Shown: positions 12,156-24,002, counted from the stretch's first letter. The stretch is 64,000 nt of DNA from Rhipicephalus microplus (GCF_043290135.1 NC_134705.1:56087271-56151270); one strand, 5' to 3'. The notes: generated by a model not told the origin, from the letters alone. Numbers and translations: made by a program.

Positions 12156-12930
12156 TTATTGGTTTGTCATGCGCTGTTAATATTGCCTTGATGATTAAAT
12201 CAGGCGACGATTGACTTCTCATGATTTCTGAACTGGTTGCTGAAAGCAGAACAGTAGGTCTGAAAAATAAAGTTTTTTCACAAAACTAAGTAACGTGCGA
12301 TCTTCTCGGTGTAAAACAACACTTTGCGGTAGGTGGAGAAACGACGGTAGTTGTAAAGGAATATGTCTACTTAGGACAGGTAGTAACCAGAGGGCTGACA
12401 ATAAGAGTGAACTAACTACAACAATAAAGATGGGATGAATACCATTCGGCAAGCATTCTGAAATCATGATTGGCAATCAGTCACTAAGCCCCAAGAGGAA
12501 GGTATACAATAGCTGAATCTTGCCGGTACTTAATTACGGAGCAGAAATCAGGAGGTTTACTGAAAAGGCACAGCTTGAATTGAGGACGACGCAGTGAGGG
12601 ATGGAAATTTAGAGGTGTAGCAGAATGTGTAATAGAGCAGATTCTGTCAGGGAAGAAGCTGGTATAGTGATATCATAGTTGAAATCAAGAAGAACAAATG
12701 GACATGGGCTGGTAACATAGCGCGTAGGCAGGATAACCGGGGTCATTAGGGTAATGAACTGGACTCCAAAATTTAGGTTTCTCGTGAAATTAACAAGTTT
12801 GAAGGTATAACAAGTCAGCAGAAAGCACGAAACCGAGTTGATCTTTTGCCCTGCAGTGCGCGTAGTCAGGCTGTTGATGATGAAGAGGATGATGAGTGGC
12901 TGTCACTTAATTATCCAACTTTCATCGCAG

Positions 12931-13188
12931 GAGATATGGCTTACTACGACCACAATGGCAGACTGTTTTTATGTGGCCGCCTCAAGACAATGATGGTGTG
13001 CCAGAGAAGAAAAGTATTTCCATGTAACATAGAACACTGCCTAATGGAACATGCTGCCGTGAAAGAGGTAGTCGTAATCGGCGTCCCCACTCCGCATGGC
13101 GACGAGTTGCCGGCGGCTGTGATTGTCACAAGGCCGGGATGTTTGCAAGGCCGTCACCTCGCCGACGACCTGAAGCGTCATGTGGCTG
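12931..13188 (+). CDS. Acyl-CoA synthetase-like enzyme, penultimate exon (C-terminal domain)
   Basis: Begins with GA after the acceptor AG at 12929-12930 and encodes DMAYYDHNGRLFLCGRLK, the hinge segment that opens the small C-terminal lid domain of ANL enzymes. It continues through VFPCNIEHCLMEHAAVKEVV and VIGVPTPHGDELPAAVIV to LKRHVA. The donor GTAAGA begins at 13189, leaving one base of a codon. Phase matches both neighbouring exons. The A8 motif is unusual: after GRLK the common Lys-Gly pair of the family is replaced by a Gln-Arg-Arg stretch. An open frame continues upstream of 12931 only because it reads through the LINE tail; that part is not host protein. Confidence 0.9.
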
Positions 13189-13369
13189 GTAAGAATAAAT
13201 ATAATTACATATTTTCTCAGCTCATGCTCAATGGACACTTGTGCCTCACTGAATATGGGGCCTGTTTAACGTTGCAGGATTATTCCTACTTTTCTTGTGT
13301 TTGCTTATCCCGTGCTGCGGCTATACTACTCATTAGTAATTCTGGCGTCACACTTTCTCCCTTACTCAG

Positions 13370-13536
13370 AAAGAAAGCCCTCCTGTATGCACCTCCATGG
13401 TGGAGTGTACTTCGTCGACGCCCTACCGAAGAACTCCCTCGGAAAAGACAAATCAGCCTCACTTCAACAGCTTCTTGGAACGCTGCTCAGAATGGACTAT
13501 GCTGACGAGCATGCTTCTGGCAATTTAGTGTACTAG
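13370..13536 (+). CDS. Acyl-CoA synthetase-like enzyme, last exon
   Basis: Starts after a pyrimidine-rich acceptor (CTTACTCAG ending at 13369). Its first two bases complete a Glu codon with the previous exon. The peptide RKPSCMHLHGGVYFVDALP is followed by KNSLGK, the A10 motif with the lysine that contacts the adenylate in this family. The stop is TAG at 13534-13536. The C-terminus HASGNLVY has no SKL-type peroxisome signal, unlike many insect luciferases and some 4CL-like proteins. The three exons together give about 190 residues, so the N-terminal two-thirds of the enzyme must lie outside the window or be lost. No frame break is visible in these exons. Confidence 0.9.
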
Positions 13537-13830
13537 ACGTGGGCTGCAAGCGGAACCCACTCGTTGGCCTCATCAATGGTGTCGTCTTGAACTTCGTTGG
13601 TCAACCTGACTACTCTGTATGCTCACATATTTCGGTAATCACATGGTATGAGAGTGAGAAAAAAGATTGGGCTATTGTGTTTACAACGCAGCACTTGTGA
13701 ATGGTTGCTTTGTAAACATTAAAAGATGTCTACCCTAACTATCTCGTATTTTAACAAAACTAGTCAATTGAGGTTTCTGAAGTGAAGCCGCGAACAATGT
13801 GTTATCAATAAAATGGGTTTTTGTGTTAAT
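13537..13830 (+). other. 3' UTR of the acyl-CoA synthetase gene
   Basis: Sequence from the stop codon to just past the poly(A) signal. Length is inferred from the signal position only. Confidence 0.55.
13807..13812 (+). terminator. AATAAA polyadenylation signal
   Basis: A canonical hexamer 271 bp after the ligase stop codon, on the same strand, with no better candidate closer to the stop. An ATTAAA near 13717 is an alternative. Confidence 0.6.
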
Positions 13831-14910
13831 GTCACTTGCAAGGCAATATTTTCGAAAACACCAGGCAAAAAACTATGTCATCAAAAAATGTACCAAGAAA
13901 ATACCAATAAACTTGAGGAAAAAGAACTCAAGTTTGTTGGTTCACTGAGACGCCCTAAATTACCAACTGTGAATTGTGTTTTCTTGCATGCGGGTGAGCG
14001 AAGTACCGCTAGCGAGTGCGGTAAGCAGCTTTCTGTAACAGCTTGCGTTGCATAAAGCTGGACACATCACTGGTCATCGCTTCTTGTGCAGGCAGCACTT
14101 ACAAGAACAAAATAGTTTATTTGGACTGAAAGATGTCTAAACTATACTTTACGGTCATTCCTACACTTGGGAATTGCTTGTACTTAAAGCAACATTTTTA
14201 GGTAACTTATACACCAATGTGGTGGGCACGATAGGCCTAATGCTCGCTAAAACGGTGGAGTGGGTAAGACCACTCTCTACACCGCTGCGTTGCGATGTTT
14301 GACGTTTCGGCATTTCAACTTCCGAACATTTATAAGCAGTACCTGAACAGTACCTGACGGCCAAGCATTGCCAGATATCTATTTATGGTATGGCGATATT
14401 AAACGACATCCGTTTTTCTTGTCTTCACTGGGAAAGCTTCTGAAGCTATTGAGAGAGATAATTTACGTCTCATCTGTTTGCAGTGATGAACCAATTAGCT
14501 GTTTCTGTTAAAAAGGTGCCTCGAGGCTTATAAACACTGCAGCATAAAATCATCACAACAATACATTGATGCGAATCACTTATGCGAACGGACGTGCACA
14601 GCAATAGATAACTCTCTCAGTAATAGTGTGTAAACAATAAAACAGTGCCACAAAGCAAAATATTGAGCGTTGGCTGCTTTGCGTTATTAACACATGATTG
14701 TCCACATTTCAAATGACAATAAAAACGGCAGTGATTTCAATCATGAAAGTCTTGCAAATATTCTCTTTCTCTGCCAATCTATAAATCTTGAGGCATGTTC
14801 GGGACCTGCTGGGGTTGCATCTTTCCGTACCATCGGCTCAAGAGCTTTATTTCCAACAATACTAAAACACAGTGCTGCACACGCTACGTCTACATATTCA
14901 TACAGTAGCT
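13831..14910. other. Intergenic DNA, no recognised feature
   Basis: Frames here are short and none has a recognised domain. Confidence 0.35.
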
Positions 14911-15280
14911 TCCACGGTGAATTAGTGGCTACAGCCCTCGGCAATATTGCGGGTTCAATCCCGGCCGTATTGGTCACATTTTTGTGGAGATGAAATAGTT
15001 CAGGCCCGCATACTATCCCTACTGAAACGTTCCGTATGCGAGTCCAATAATTCCATATGTTTCCACTAAGAATACATATGTTTCCCATATACTTTTTTTA
15101 TATTTCCGTAAGATTCCTGCGGAAACATATGGAATTATTGGACATGGTATATGAAACGTTTCAGTAGTAATGCGATGTCAGTGCACGCCAAAGAACACCA
15201 AGATGGTTTAAATTGCCTCAGCCATCCACGATGGCGTATCAATGATATCCTGGTTCTCGGACGTAAAACTCCACATATTG
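14911..15280 (+). mobile_element. Ruka-like SINE, diverged, split by a TIR element (copy 3)
   Basis: The tRNA head includes a B box (GGGTTCAATCCCGG near 14950). The body resumes after the insertion with GCGATGTCAGTGCACGCC, the phrase of a Ruka subfamily also visible at 55563. It is interrupted at 15020-15166 and about 220 bp of SINE remain. Confidence 0.75.
15020..15166. mobile_element. 143-bp MITE with TA target duplication inside a Ruka SINE
   Basis: Arms of about 44 bp (15022-15064 and 15121-15164) are inverted complements with a few mismatches, beginning CTGAAACG and ending CGTTTCAG. A TA dinucleotide flanks each end (15020-15021, 15165-15166). TA duplication and a TIR-rich non-coding body suggest a Tc1/mariner-type MITE; the superfamily is inferred. 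Confidence 0.82.
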
Positions 15281-15800
15281 TTCTTAGTAGTTCAGCCTAC
15301 GTGCCGGACTGTTATTGTTACACACTGCGCACCCTATAAATTTACACGTGAGAGTATATACTGATGATTTTACCCTTTTGTGAAGTTCATAATGAAGAAA
15401 TAGCCTTGTCTATTAACATATCCCAGCTGCTGTAGTGGTTTGTACTGAGAAAGAATAAATACGCTTTGCATGTCAACTGCGCCCAAGATATTCGCGTTGA
15501 AATGTATCAGCTAATTGCCGGTCACTTCAATATTTGCTCTCTTGATTACACACAATGGCTATCAGAATCAGGGGCCGTATTCACAAAGCTTTGTCTTCGC
15601 CCCACATTTTCTTAGTGAAGAATTCTCCTATCTCGAGAGATTTTGATAGCGTGGGTACCAATTCAACCTATTCGGCACTTAAGAGGGCGAGGAGGACAAA
15701 CATTATCCAGTGAATCAAGGAAAGAAAGAAGCTTGTGCCGATAATAGCAAGGTAGCACGCAAAGGGTTTAGCATTGAGAGTATACGCTGACAGCTGCTTG
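15281..15800. other. Intergenic DNA with one TIR-element end
   Basis: Position 15568-15590 carries GGGGCCGTATTCACAAAGCT, similar to the terminus of the 11748-12155 element. No matching right end is found, so it is probably a truncated relative. Nothing else stands out. Confidence 0.5.
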
Positions 15801-16036
15801 ATTGATATGTGGAGTTTAACGGCCCAAAACCACCATATGATTATGAGAGACGCCGTAGCGAAGGGCTCCGGAAATTTCGACCACCTGGGGTTCTTTAACG
15901 TGCACCCAAATCTGAGCACACGGGCCTACAACATTTCCGCCTCGATCGGAAATGCAGCCGCCGTAGCCGGGATTCGATCCCGCGACTTGCGGGTCAGCAG
16001 CAGAGTACCTTAGCCACTAGACCACCGCGGCGGGGC
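15801..16036 (-). mobile_element. Ruka-like SINE (copy 4, full length)
   Basis: A complete minus-strand copy. The tRNA head lies at the right end (GCCCCGCCGCGGTGGTCTAG on the minus strand), with a B box complementary to GGGATTCGATCCC near 15970, and the body reaches ATATGTGGAGTTTAACG-like sequence at the left. About as well preserved as copy 1. Confidence 0.93.
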
Positions 16037-18629
16037 ATATATGATGATAGCCGATGCTCAGTGTCTGTTCTGCGAGCGTCTGCTACAGTGCTTACGCGAT
16101 GCCGCGTTGTAATAGACTTCTGGGTGTGCTGTGCAAAGCCAAGCGGACTCGTTTCAGCAATGACCATAGTTAAAAAATAAATTGCTCCATGGTCTCGAGC
16201 AACGATCCATGAACTATCTTGCCAAGTACAAGTGAACACCACTTCAGGTGTACCACATCAATCAAACCATGAAAAAATCAATGCATGCAATGTTTGAAAA
16301 TGAGCCCCTAATCTCTTGCCCTGTTGAACTCGACCAGTTACCACAAATGGTAATGAAGCTGCGCTGCTACTCAACCTATTAGGTGTAATCAAGCATGGTA
16401 TAGTGGTGAACGTAAGGGTGTTATGTAGCTAGACGTAAAAGGTTGCCTTTTTTGCAATCATCTTATTACAATACACAGGAGCGAATGTTGTGCCTGCGGA
16501 TGAATTCTGCAGAAATATAGAACAGTAGTAATTAAATGAAATTGTAAGCGCAATCTCGCAAATTCAATGCAACGCAGCTTTTTGATCAAGCCGGATTACG
16601 AGAGTAAGCATACGCTTATGCTTAGATATGTGTCTTCGTACAAAACGGGGGAGACTCGTCGGGAGGTGTTTCAGTGCTAATGCTTTTTGCAAACACGGTG
16701 CGGTTATTTCCTCCAGCGTAGTTCGAGTGAGCAAACAGAGCAAGCGACGTCTATACGAGTCTTGAAGTTAGGAGACGCTACCACACGCACGAGAAGGACG
16801 AAAAAAGAGAGACTCTCGTTTTGTCTTTGCGAACGCCTGAAATCGAAGTGATAGATAATAAAGCCAATTTTCTGGCCCAGCAGACGTCAGGGAAAGTTTT
16901 CGCAAAGCAGGATCGGATTATTGGAGACCATACAAAAGTAGAGTTTGCTTTTTATGGGAGTGAAAGCCACACAGAAAGCGAGATGAAGTGTGGCTGTTTT
17001 AGATGTGAGAATCAATAAGAATTAGAAGAGTTGTGAGTTAGTAAGCAAAATCTTCCTTAAAGAACAATAATGAAAACTTACTGAGTATTCATTTATTGAA
17101 AGTGACACTGTATATAGTGACAGTGAACTCAGAAAAGTTGATTAGCGTTGCCATACGCCGATATATTTTTGCTTTTGATTTATATTTGACAAAATATGGG
17201 AAGATAGCCTACGTTTAAGCCGGCTATTCCATTGTCATGACAGTAAAGTACAAAATTTGTAGTTCTCAGTTATACAGCCACACTCGGTGGTTTCTGCCTT
17301 CTCGTAACCTCTGACAGACGCTTTCTAATATTTTTTTAAAATTTGACCAAGTTTTGCTGGACATTTTGCATTTGGCATCATTCGAAGGACTGACGATATT
17401 TTATCAATAAGGTAAATGCTACAGTGGCAAGCTCTCATCTCAAGCACTATAGCAGTGGGTGAGGGATTACAGCGTTCAACAACAATTCAGGAGGTACTGG
17501 GTTGAATTCGCAGTGTCACCGAGTATTCTTTTTTTCAGAGGTTGCCTGGCCTGAGAATATGCGCGGAGGCGGGTGCTCACTTTTTGAGATGGTGGTTATC
17601 ACCCTTTTTTCTTTCAATCTCCCTTTGACCAAAAAACACTACGCTGTGCTCTTTCAAGAATTACATGATTCAGGTTTCACATTTTCTCCCTCCGTTTTTT
17701 GTTATCTGAGAGCGTACAGGGCCGACATACCAATAACATACGAGGTATATTACGTTTCATATGTTTAGATATTCAACGAAGGGCCATTCATCACGATGTT
17801 TTGAAGAAAATGTAGACGTGCAGCGAGCTTGCGGCTCAAGTTGACTGCCTTTGTCGGGATAGCTTTTTGAACTAATTTGGTGGAAATAATGACATGCAGC
17901 AAGGCAAATGAGCACGCACAGATAGAAAAGACACGCAGTGATTAGTTCGCCTTCTCTCTCGCTCCCTGTCATGCTGCGCGCTTCAATGTATTGCCGCTCT
18001 GAATGGGTAAAAAGAACTATAGCAGCTAATCCAATTCTGCAGAGAGGGTTCAGATTGTCCGAAGTGGAACAGAACAAAGGCAAATTGATTTGCCTCATAG
18101 AGAGATAGTCTGCTTTTCGTTTCTACAATAAATTTTGAAGCCGAAGTTTATTTTTTTTATTAACAACAGTTTCAGCACAGATGAACGGTGCATGGACAAC
18201 AAAATCCGTGTATTCAGCTTGACTAGGTTGGTGCCCCAGTAGTAATTTCCAACAGGTATTACAATAGGCATAAATATCATACACATTTACAACCACGGGT
18301 GATAGCTTCTTTATCCTGATTAAAATTGATATGGTGAAATGAATATATTTGACCATTGCTGTATGTACAAGATATGACATGTAGAGGAGCTAGGCTCTAA
18401 ACTAATTTTCGCTGGGTGGTTCTATTTTACCCGATTTCTTGCTCATGACTGTACGTTGGAAAATGAAACAACTCCTTTAAATGAACACATTTTGTTTAAG
18501 GTTACACTTATTTTAATGCAGCAAAAAAAAATTGAAAATTTTATTCGCACAGAAGACAAAGAACTAGAAATTCAGCCCAATCATTGCCAAACTTACTCAT
18601 CAGTGAGAACTGCTTCTCATTTAAAAGTT
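16037..18629. other. Intergenic DNA, no supported gene
   Basis: No repeat family of this window recurs here. A 65-codon frame at 16821-17018 and others on both strands have no recognised domain. Confidence 0.35.
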
Positions 18630-18710
18630 GCATACATACATACATACATACATACATACATACATACCTACATACATACATACATACATACATACATACA
18701 TACATACATA
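18630..18710. repeat. (CATA)n microsatellite, left flank of the gypsy element
   Basis: A tetranucleotide array with one CCTA interruption runs directly into the LTR. A shorter remnant (ATACATGCATACATACATC) lies on the other side of the element at 24244-24262, so the element landed in the array. Confidence 0.97.
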
Positions 18711-18943
18711 AAGGTTGGCCACGTCCAAGTAGCCCGCCGCAATCATCATGGCAAGAGCACCAGCAAGACCCGGCTGGCATGTGCCACGCGTTCGTGCGCT
18801 CCAACAACGAGGAAGAAGAAGATAAATGAATCTGTGCCTCTTGGCTACTCGGACTCGACGACCATAGTCATTAGACTTGTGGGCACAAGTTCGCCCCAGT
18901 AAAGTTGCTTGTTTTTTAGCCTGTCTGCCTCAGCATCGCTACA
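18711..18943 (+). repeat. 5' LTR, first ~9 bp missing
   Basis: Matches the 3' LTR from AGGTTGGCC to CGCTACA, with AATGAATC replacing GTTGAATC and a few other changes. The 3' LTR starts with TGCCACGACA before AGGTTGG, but here microsatellite CATA runs straight into AAGGTTGG. It carries a CCAGTAAAG where the 3' copy has the AATAAAG poly(A)-like signal. Confidence 0.9.
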
Positions 18944-18966
18944 TTTCTGGTGGAGTTGCTGGGTTA
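18944..18966 (+). other. Candidate primer-binding site
   Basis: TGGTGGAGTTGCTGGGTTAT begins four bases after the LTR end, where a tRNA-primed minus-strand start is expected. I cannot name the tRNA. Confidence 0.4.
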
Positions 18967-19144
18967 TGAATCGAAGCCCCGCGAGCTCAAGACAGCGTAG
19001 CCCCGACGACCAGCGTATCAACCCCGTGGAAGTGACTCCTGTACACCAGAGGGCAAGTCGCCTTCTTCGAGGTGACTCACCTGAGTTCGGTCCTCCTCAC
19101 TTCACACCAAGGGGAATTCAAACTATGGATGCCACACCACCACT

Positions 19145-20389
19145 ATGACTACCCAGGTAACACCGGCACAAGTGTTCATTAGCCAACCGCATCAGCCGCC
19201 AGTATTCCACGGCGACTCGTATGAAGATGTTGAAGATTGGCTGGACCTGTTCGAGAGAGTGGCGAGCTTGAATGGATGGGACGAAAGAGAGAAGCTCTGT
19301 CGCGTATACTTCGCCCTGGAAGACTTCGCAAAGACATGGTTTGAGATCCATGAAACCTCGTTGTCTACCTGGGAGGTATTTCGACGACAAGCGGTGGCTA
19401 CGTTCGCGAACATGGACCAAAAAGAAAAAGCGGAAGCTGCTCTTCAATCCAGGAACCAGCTGACAAACGAGAGTGCTGCCATGTACATTGAGAACATGGT
19501 CCGTCTGTTCAAGCGTGCGGATTATAACATGGCTGAGGATAAGAAGGTGCGCCATCTAATGCGCGGAGCGAAGCAAGAGCTGTTCGCCGTTCTCGTCCGC
19601 AACCCTCCAAGCACTGTTGCTGAGTTTTATTCGGAAGCGACGGCCATCGAAAAAACACTAGAACAACGCGCTCGGCAGTACAACCGGAATCTTAACTGCG
19701 AATCTGCACAGGTATTCTCTGGAGGCATGCGAAACGACGTTGAAGCCCTGCGAGAGCTCATTATATAATTCATTAGGGAAGAACTGAGCAGACTGCAAAT
19801 GCCCCAGACTCCAACTGCACTATCTGTTACAGACGTTGTTCGTGACGAACTGAGGCAGGTCATACGAGAACCAGAGCGTGAACTGCAGCCAGTTCGACCT
19901 ATCCGAACGTACTCTGAAGTTCTCCAACAACCCACAGTACACAACAATGCAGCAGTTTCAATGGCGGCGACACCTCTCCTATCTACAGCACGCAGCGCAC
20001 CTCGTCCACGGGAACCAACGGCTACCTATCTGCCCCCAGGAGCACGTAGCACGCATCGCTATGTGGAGCCTAGGCCCAGGAAAAGTGACGTCTGGCGTGA
20101 TCACGAGCGCAGGCCTCTTTGTTTCCATTGTGGCGAAGCGGGTCATTTGTACAGATTCTGCCCTTACCAACAGGCCGGATTAAGAGGCTTCCCGTCGTAT
20201 GCACCGTGCCCCCAAAACGGCGAACGACCAGCAGAGATTGAGGAGTACTTGTCCACGCACCAGAACTCACCACCTCTACACCAACGTCGGTCACGGTCAC
20301 CATCGCCTATGCGCTACCGGTCATCCAGCCCACCTGCACCTTCAAGGCAGCCTGGTCATCGCTCTCCAAGTCCACTCCCGGAAAACTGA
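19145..20389 (+). pseudogene. gypsy gag pseudogene (capsid and CCHC zinc knuckle)
   Basis: One reading frame holds the whole gag, broken by a TAA at 19766-19768. The first part begins with a methionine and includes DSYEDVEDWLDLFERVA, the capsid-like region of retrotransposon Gag, with EKLCRVYFALE. The second part has a coiled or Pro-rich stretch and a zinc knuckle CFHCGEAGHLYRFC at 20120-20161, a C-X2-C-X4-H-X4-C nucleic-acid-binding motif. A basic Ser/Arg/Pro tail follows. The protein would package element RNA. A single stop separates it from an open frame, so this copy is younger than its pol. Confidence 0.93.
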
Positions 20390-20394
20390 AGCAA

Positions 20395-23300
20395 GTGACC
20401 TGTGGAGGTGAGGCCGCTGATAACATCAATTACGAAGATCCTCTAATATGGCTTGAGGGGGACGACGGTGTATTTCCGGTAAATGGGTGCAGCCACGAAA
20501 GCGTTACTTCAAATTTTCGGTTGAGAATGGAAGGATGGGAGCTGAATGCCTTAGTCGACACCGGTGCTGATTATTCAGTGATAAGTCACAAGATGGTGAG
20601 AACTTAAACAAGGTTGTGACACAGTGGAAGGGATCGCAGATACGCACGGCAGGTGGTCACATTATTACGCCCCTTGGCAGATGCACCGCAAGACTTGAAA
20701 TACGGGGCTTATTTACGTTGCCGATTTCATTGGGCTACCAGAATGTTCGAGAGACCTCATTATAGGAATGAATTTTTTGCGAGCTAATGACGCCGTAATT
20801 AACCTGGGTAGGTCCAGCGTGTCGTTTTTGACTGAACGAGCTATACCTGTAGAGGAATCTCAGGAGCGACGCCTAACTGCTCTGCGCGTTATTCATGATG
20901 ACGTAACTGTGCCGCCACGCTGCAGTATAATGGTGCTCGTAGAGAATGACGCATTTTAAAACCGCGAAGGCATAACGGATACAAATGTAGGCCTGTTTTT
21001 GAAAAAAGGTGTCTGCGTAGCTAGGGGTCTTGTTCACTTGACAAAAGGCCATGTAGATGTCCTACTCACAAATTTCTCCAATCAACTTCAACACATCGCT
21101 CAAGGCACGGCTATTGCCTACTTACACGACTTCTGTATGGCGACTGAACTACGCAGCTTAACGACATCAACCACTCGACCAGTGGCCTGCAACATCAACA
21201 CATCCGTGACCGTCTATCAGAGCCTTCCGGACAGTCAAAAGAAGCAGATTTACACCTTGGTAAAAGAATTCTCTGATTGCTTTTCAAGTACCTCGAAGGT
21301 CCAGCGCACGTCAATCACGAAACACAGAATTATAACGCAAGACGACACGAGGCCTATATGCGAGCATCCATATCGGGTGTCAAAGAAAGAACGGGAAATT
21401 ATCAAGAAGCATGTGGAGGAGATGCTTTCCGATGATGTCATCCAGCCTTCGAATAGTCCATGGGTGTCCCCCGTAGTGCTTGTTAAGAAGAAAGACAATA
21501 CGCTTAGATTCTGTGTCGACTACCGAAAACTCAACAGTGTAACTAAACGAGATGTCTACCCCTTACCACGTATTGACGGTACACTAGATCGGCTGTGATC
21601 CGCAAAGTTTTTCTCCGCCTTGGATCTGAAAAGCGGATATTGGCGAATAGAGGTAGACGAGCGGGACCGTGAAAAAACGGCATTCGTAACACCAGATGAC
21701 CTCTACGAATTCAAAGCGCTTTCATTCGGCCTCTGTATCGCGCCAGCGACGTTCCAGCGAATGATGGACACTGTCCTCGCGGGATTGAAATGGCAGTCAT
21801 GCTAGTGTATTTGGATGACGTGGTGGTATTCTCTGCAACGTTCGACAAACACCTAGAGCGACTGCGCACTGTATTACAAGCCATCCGGTCAGCAAACTTG
21901 ACAATCCAATCCGAAAAATGCCACTTCTGCTTCGAAGAGTTGAGATACCTTGGACATGTCATTAGTTCTGACGGTGTTCGTCCTGATCCCGAAAAGACAG
22001 CCGCTGTTCAGAGGTTACCTACACCCAAAGACAAAAAGTCAGTGCGTCGATTTTTGGGTTTATGTGCCTACTATAGGCGATTTGTGGAAAACTTCTCAAA
22101 GATTTCGGAACCGCTTACAAAACTGACGAAAGACGACGTGCCCTTCACATGGGAAAGCGAACAACAGAAAGCTTTTGATGAATTAAGAAAACGGCTACAG
22201 GGTTCACCAATACTTGCCCATTTTGATGAGACAGCTGACAAATAAGTCCATACCGATGCCAGCAATGTCAGCCTCGGCGCCATCTTGGTCCAGTGGTAAA
22301 ATGGTCAAGAAAAAGTGTTAGCCTATGCCAGCCGCAAACTATCAAAAGCTGAGGCAAGCTACTCTGCTACTGAAAAAGAGTGCCTCGCAGTCTTCTGGGC
22401 AATAAATAAGTTTCGACCCTACCTTTATGGTAGACCGTTCAGAGCTGTCAGTGACCACCATGCTCTATGCTGGCTAGCAAAAATCAAGGATCCGTCAGGT
22501 CGACTAGCCAGATGGAGCCTTAAGCTGCAGGAGTATGACATTACGGTCGTATACAAATCTGGAAGAAAACACAGTGATGCCGACTGCCTGTCACGCTCCC
22601 CCGTCTATCCAAGTGTACCTGAAGAGAAAGACTTCCCGTTTCTAGGCGTTGTCGACGCATCCGAAATCGCTCAACAACAACGAGATGACCGGATTTGCTG
22701 GCGCTTATACAACACCTGCAGGGTCTCGACGTTCAAGTTCCTCGCATATTCCCCAGAGGGCTCTCCACGTTCTGCCTTCAAGGAAGTGTCCTTTAAAGGA
22801 GGAACTTTGAACCTAATGGCGAAACGTTTTTACTAGTCGTGCACACAGCCATGCGACAGGAAATTCTGCATGCATGCCATGACGAGCCAACATCTGGCCA
22901 CATGGTTGTGAGCCGAACAATCGCCAGGATTCGCCTGAAGTACTGTTGGCCTAAGTTGCTCGCATGAGTGCAGTGCTACGTGAAAACTTGTCGTCAATGT
23001 CAACGGCGCAAAACTCCAGCCGTAAAACCAGCCGGCCTTCTCCATTCAATAGAGCCTCCGGATGCCCCATTCCAACAAGTCGGCATGGACTTCCTAGGAC
23101 CTTTCCCGACATCATGTGCAGGCAAGAAATGGATTGCCGTAGCTACAGACTATCTGACCCGTTATGCTGAGACTGACTCTCTGTACAGTGCGACAGCTGC
23201 CGAAGTCGCCAAGTTCTTTGTGAACAAGATAGTGCTCAAACATGGTGCGCCCATCGTCGTTATTACGGATCGGGGCACCGCATTTACTGCAGACCTTATA

Positions 23301-23936
23301 CAATGTCTGATGCGCATGACAAATACCAATCACAGAAGAACAACGGCGTATCACCCTCAGTCAAATGGCTTAACCGAACGCCTCAACCGAACTCTGACCG
23401 ACATGCTATCAATGTATGTCGATGTTGAGCATAAACAGTGGGATGAAATATTACCCTACGTAATATTCGCATATAATACGGCCGTTCAAGAAACAACCCA
23501 CGTTGCCCCTTTCGAAATAGTATTCGGCCGAAGAGTGACCACCCCACTGGATGCCATGTTACGACTACAGGACGAAAACAGCTATCCACCTGACTTAGAA
23601 GACTTCTTGCAAAGAGCCGAAGAAGCACGACAAATGGCAAGGTACCGAATACGCCGTCAACAGCGCATCGACTCTAGTCGGTACAACAAGCGACGCAGTG
23701 ACGCACTCTATCATCCCGGTGACAAATTGTAACTATGGACCCCAGTGCGCCACCGCGGACTCACTGAAAAGCTTCTTTGTCGATACATCGGCCCTTATGA
23801 AGTACTCAATCATATCAGCGACGTCACTTATGAAGTCAGATCCGCTGGACACGTGAGCTCAAGACGCCGCAATACCACGGAAGTGGTACACGTAGTCCGC
23901 ATGAAGCCCTATCATGACAGATCGTCGGAAAACTAG
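20395..23936 (+). pseudogene. gypsy pol pseudogene (PR-RT-RNase H-IN)
   Basis: Domain order by position: aspartic protease with DTGA at 20557-20568; RT from about 21350, with YLDD at 21808-21819; RNase H from about 22250, including [18 protein letters not shown]; integrase from about 22870 with a His/Cys zinc region and a DDE core (aspartates near 23085 and 23262, glutamate near 23376 in NGLTERLNRTL); and a GPY/F-type region with RYIGPYEVLNH near 23784. Stops at 20957, 21596, 22243, about 22298, 22965 and 23730 and frame changes near 20610, 21795 and 22840 make it inactive. The LTRs and gag-pol order assign it to Ty3/gypsy; chromodomain evidence is absent. Confidence 0.93.
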
Positions 23937-24002
23937 TGAGAAGGCGCATGTATCCTTTCACTCTCTCAAGCATCGGGACGATGCATCTGAGGAGGGGGAT
24001 AA

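Larger units (their letters stand above)
9590..12894 (+). pseudogene. RTE-type LINE, near full length, decayed, with an inserted TIR element
   Basis: A + strand relative of the LINE at 340-2790. Endonuclease sequence is seen from about 9840 to 10350, with VVEAYAPTSCHNDHLF near 10090 and a FLSEFNAQ block where active copies have a GDFNA-like motif. RT follows near 11340-11480 with NQAGLRTGYSTTDHIH and IDYKKAFGSVE. The region after RT has EYVYLGQVVT near 12360 and WTWAGNIARRQDN near 12705. The FADD catalytic motif is destroyed. The 3' end reads TTTTGCCCTGCAG followed by a degenerate GATGA tail ending near 12894. There are many stops and frameshifts. The start before 9840 is uncertain and may be the 5' UTR. 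A 408-bp element sits at 11748-12155. Confidence 0.85.

Noticed and set aside
12846..12930. Upstream in-frame extension of the ligase exon (GATGAAGAGGATGATGAG region)
   Set aside because: This part is the LINE 3' tail read in frame; the splice acceptor at 12929-12930 and the conserved GD start of the domain show that host coding begins at 12931.
18456..18902. 148-codon open frame with repeated IHTYIHTY residues
   Set aside because: It is translation of the CATA microsatellite and LTR, in more than one frame and on both strands.
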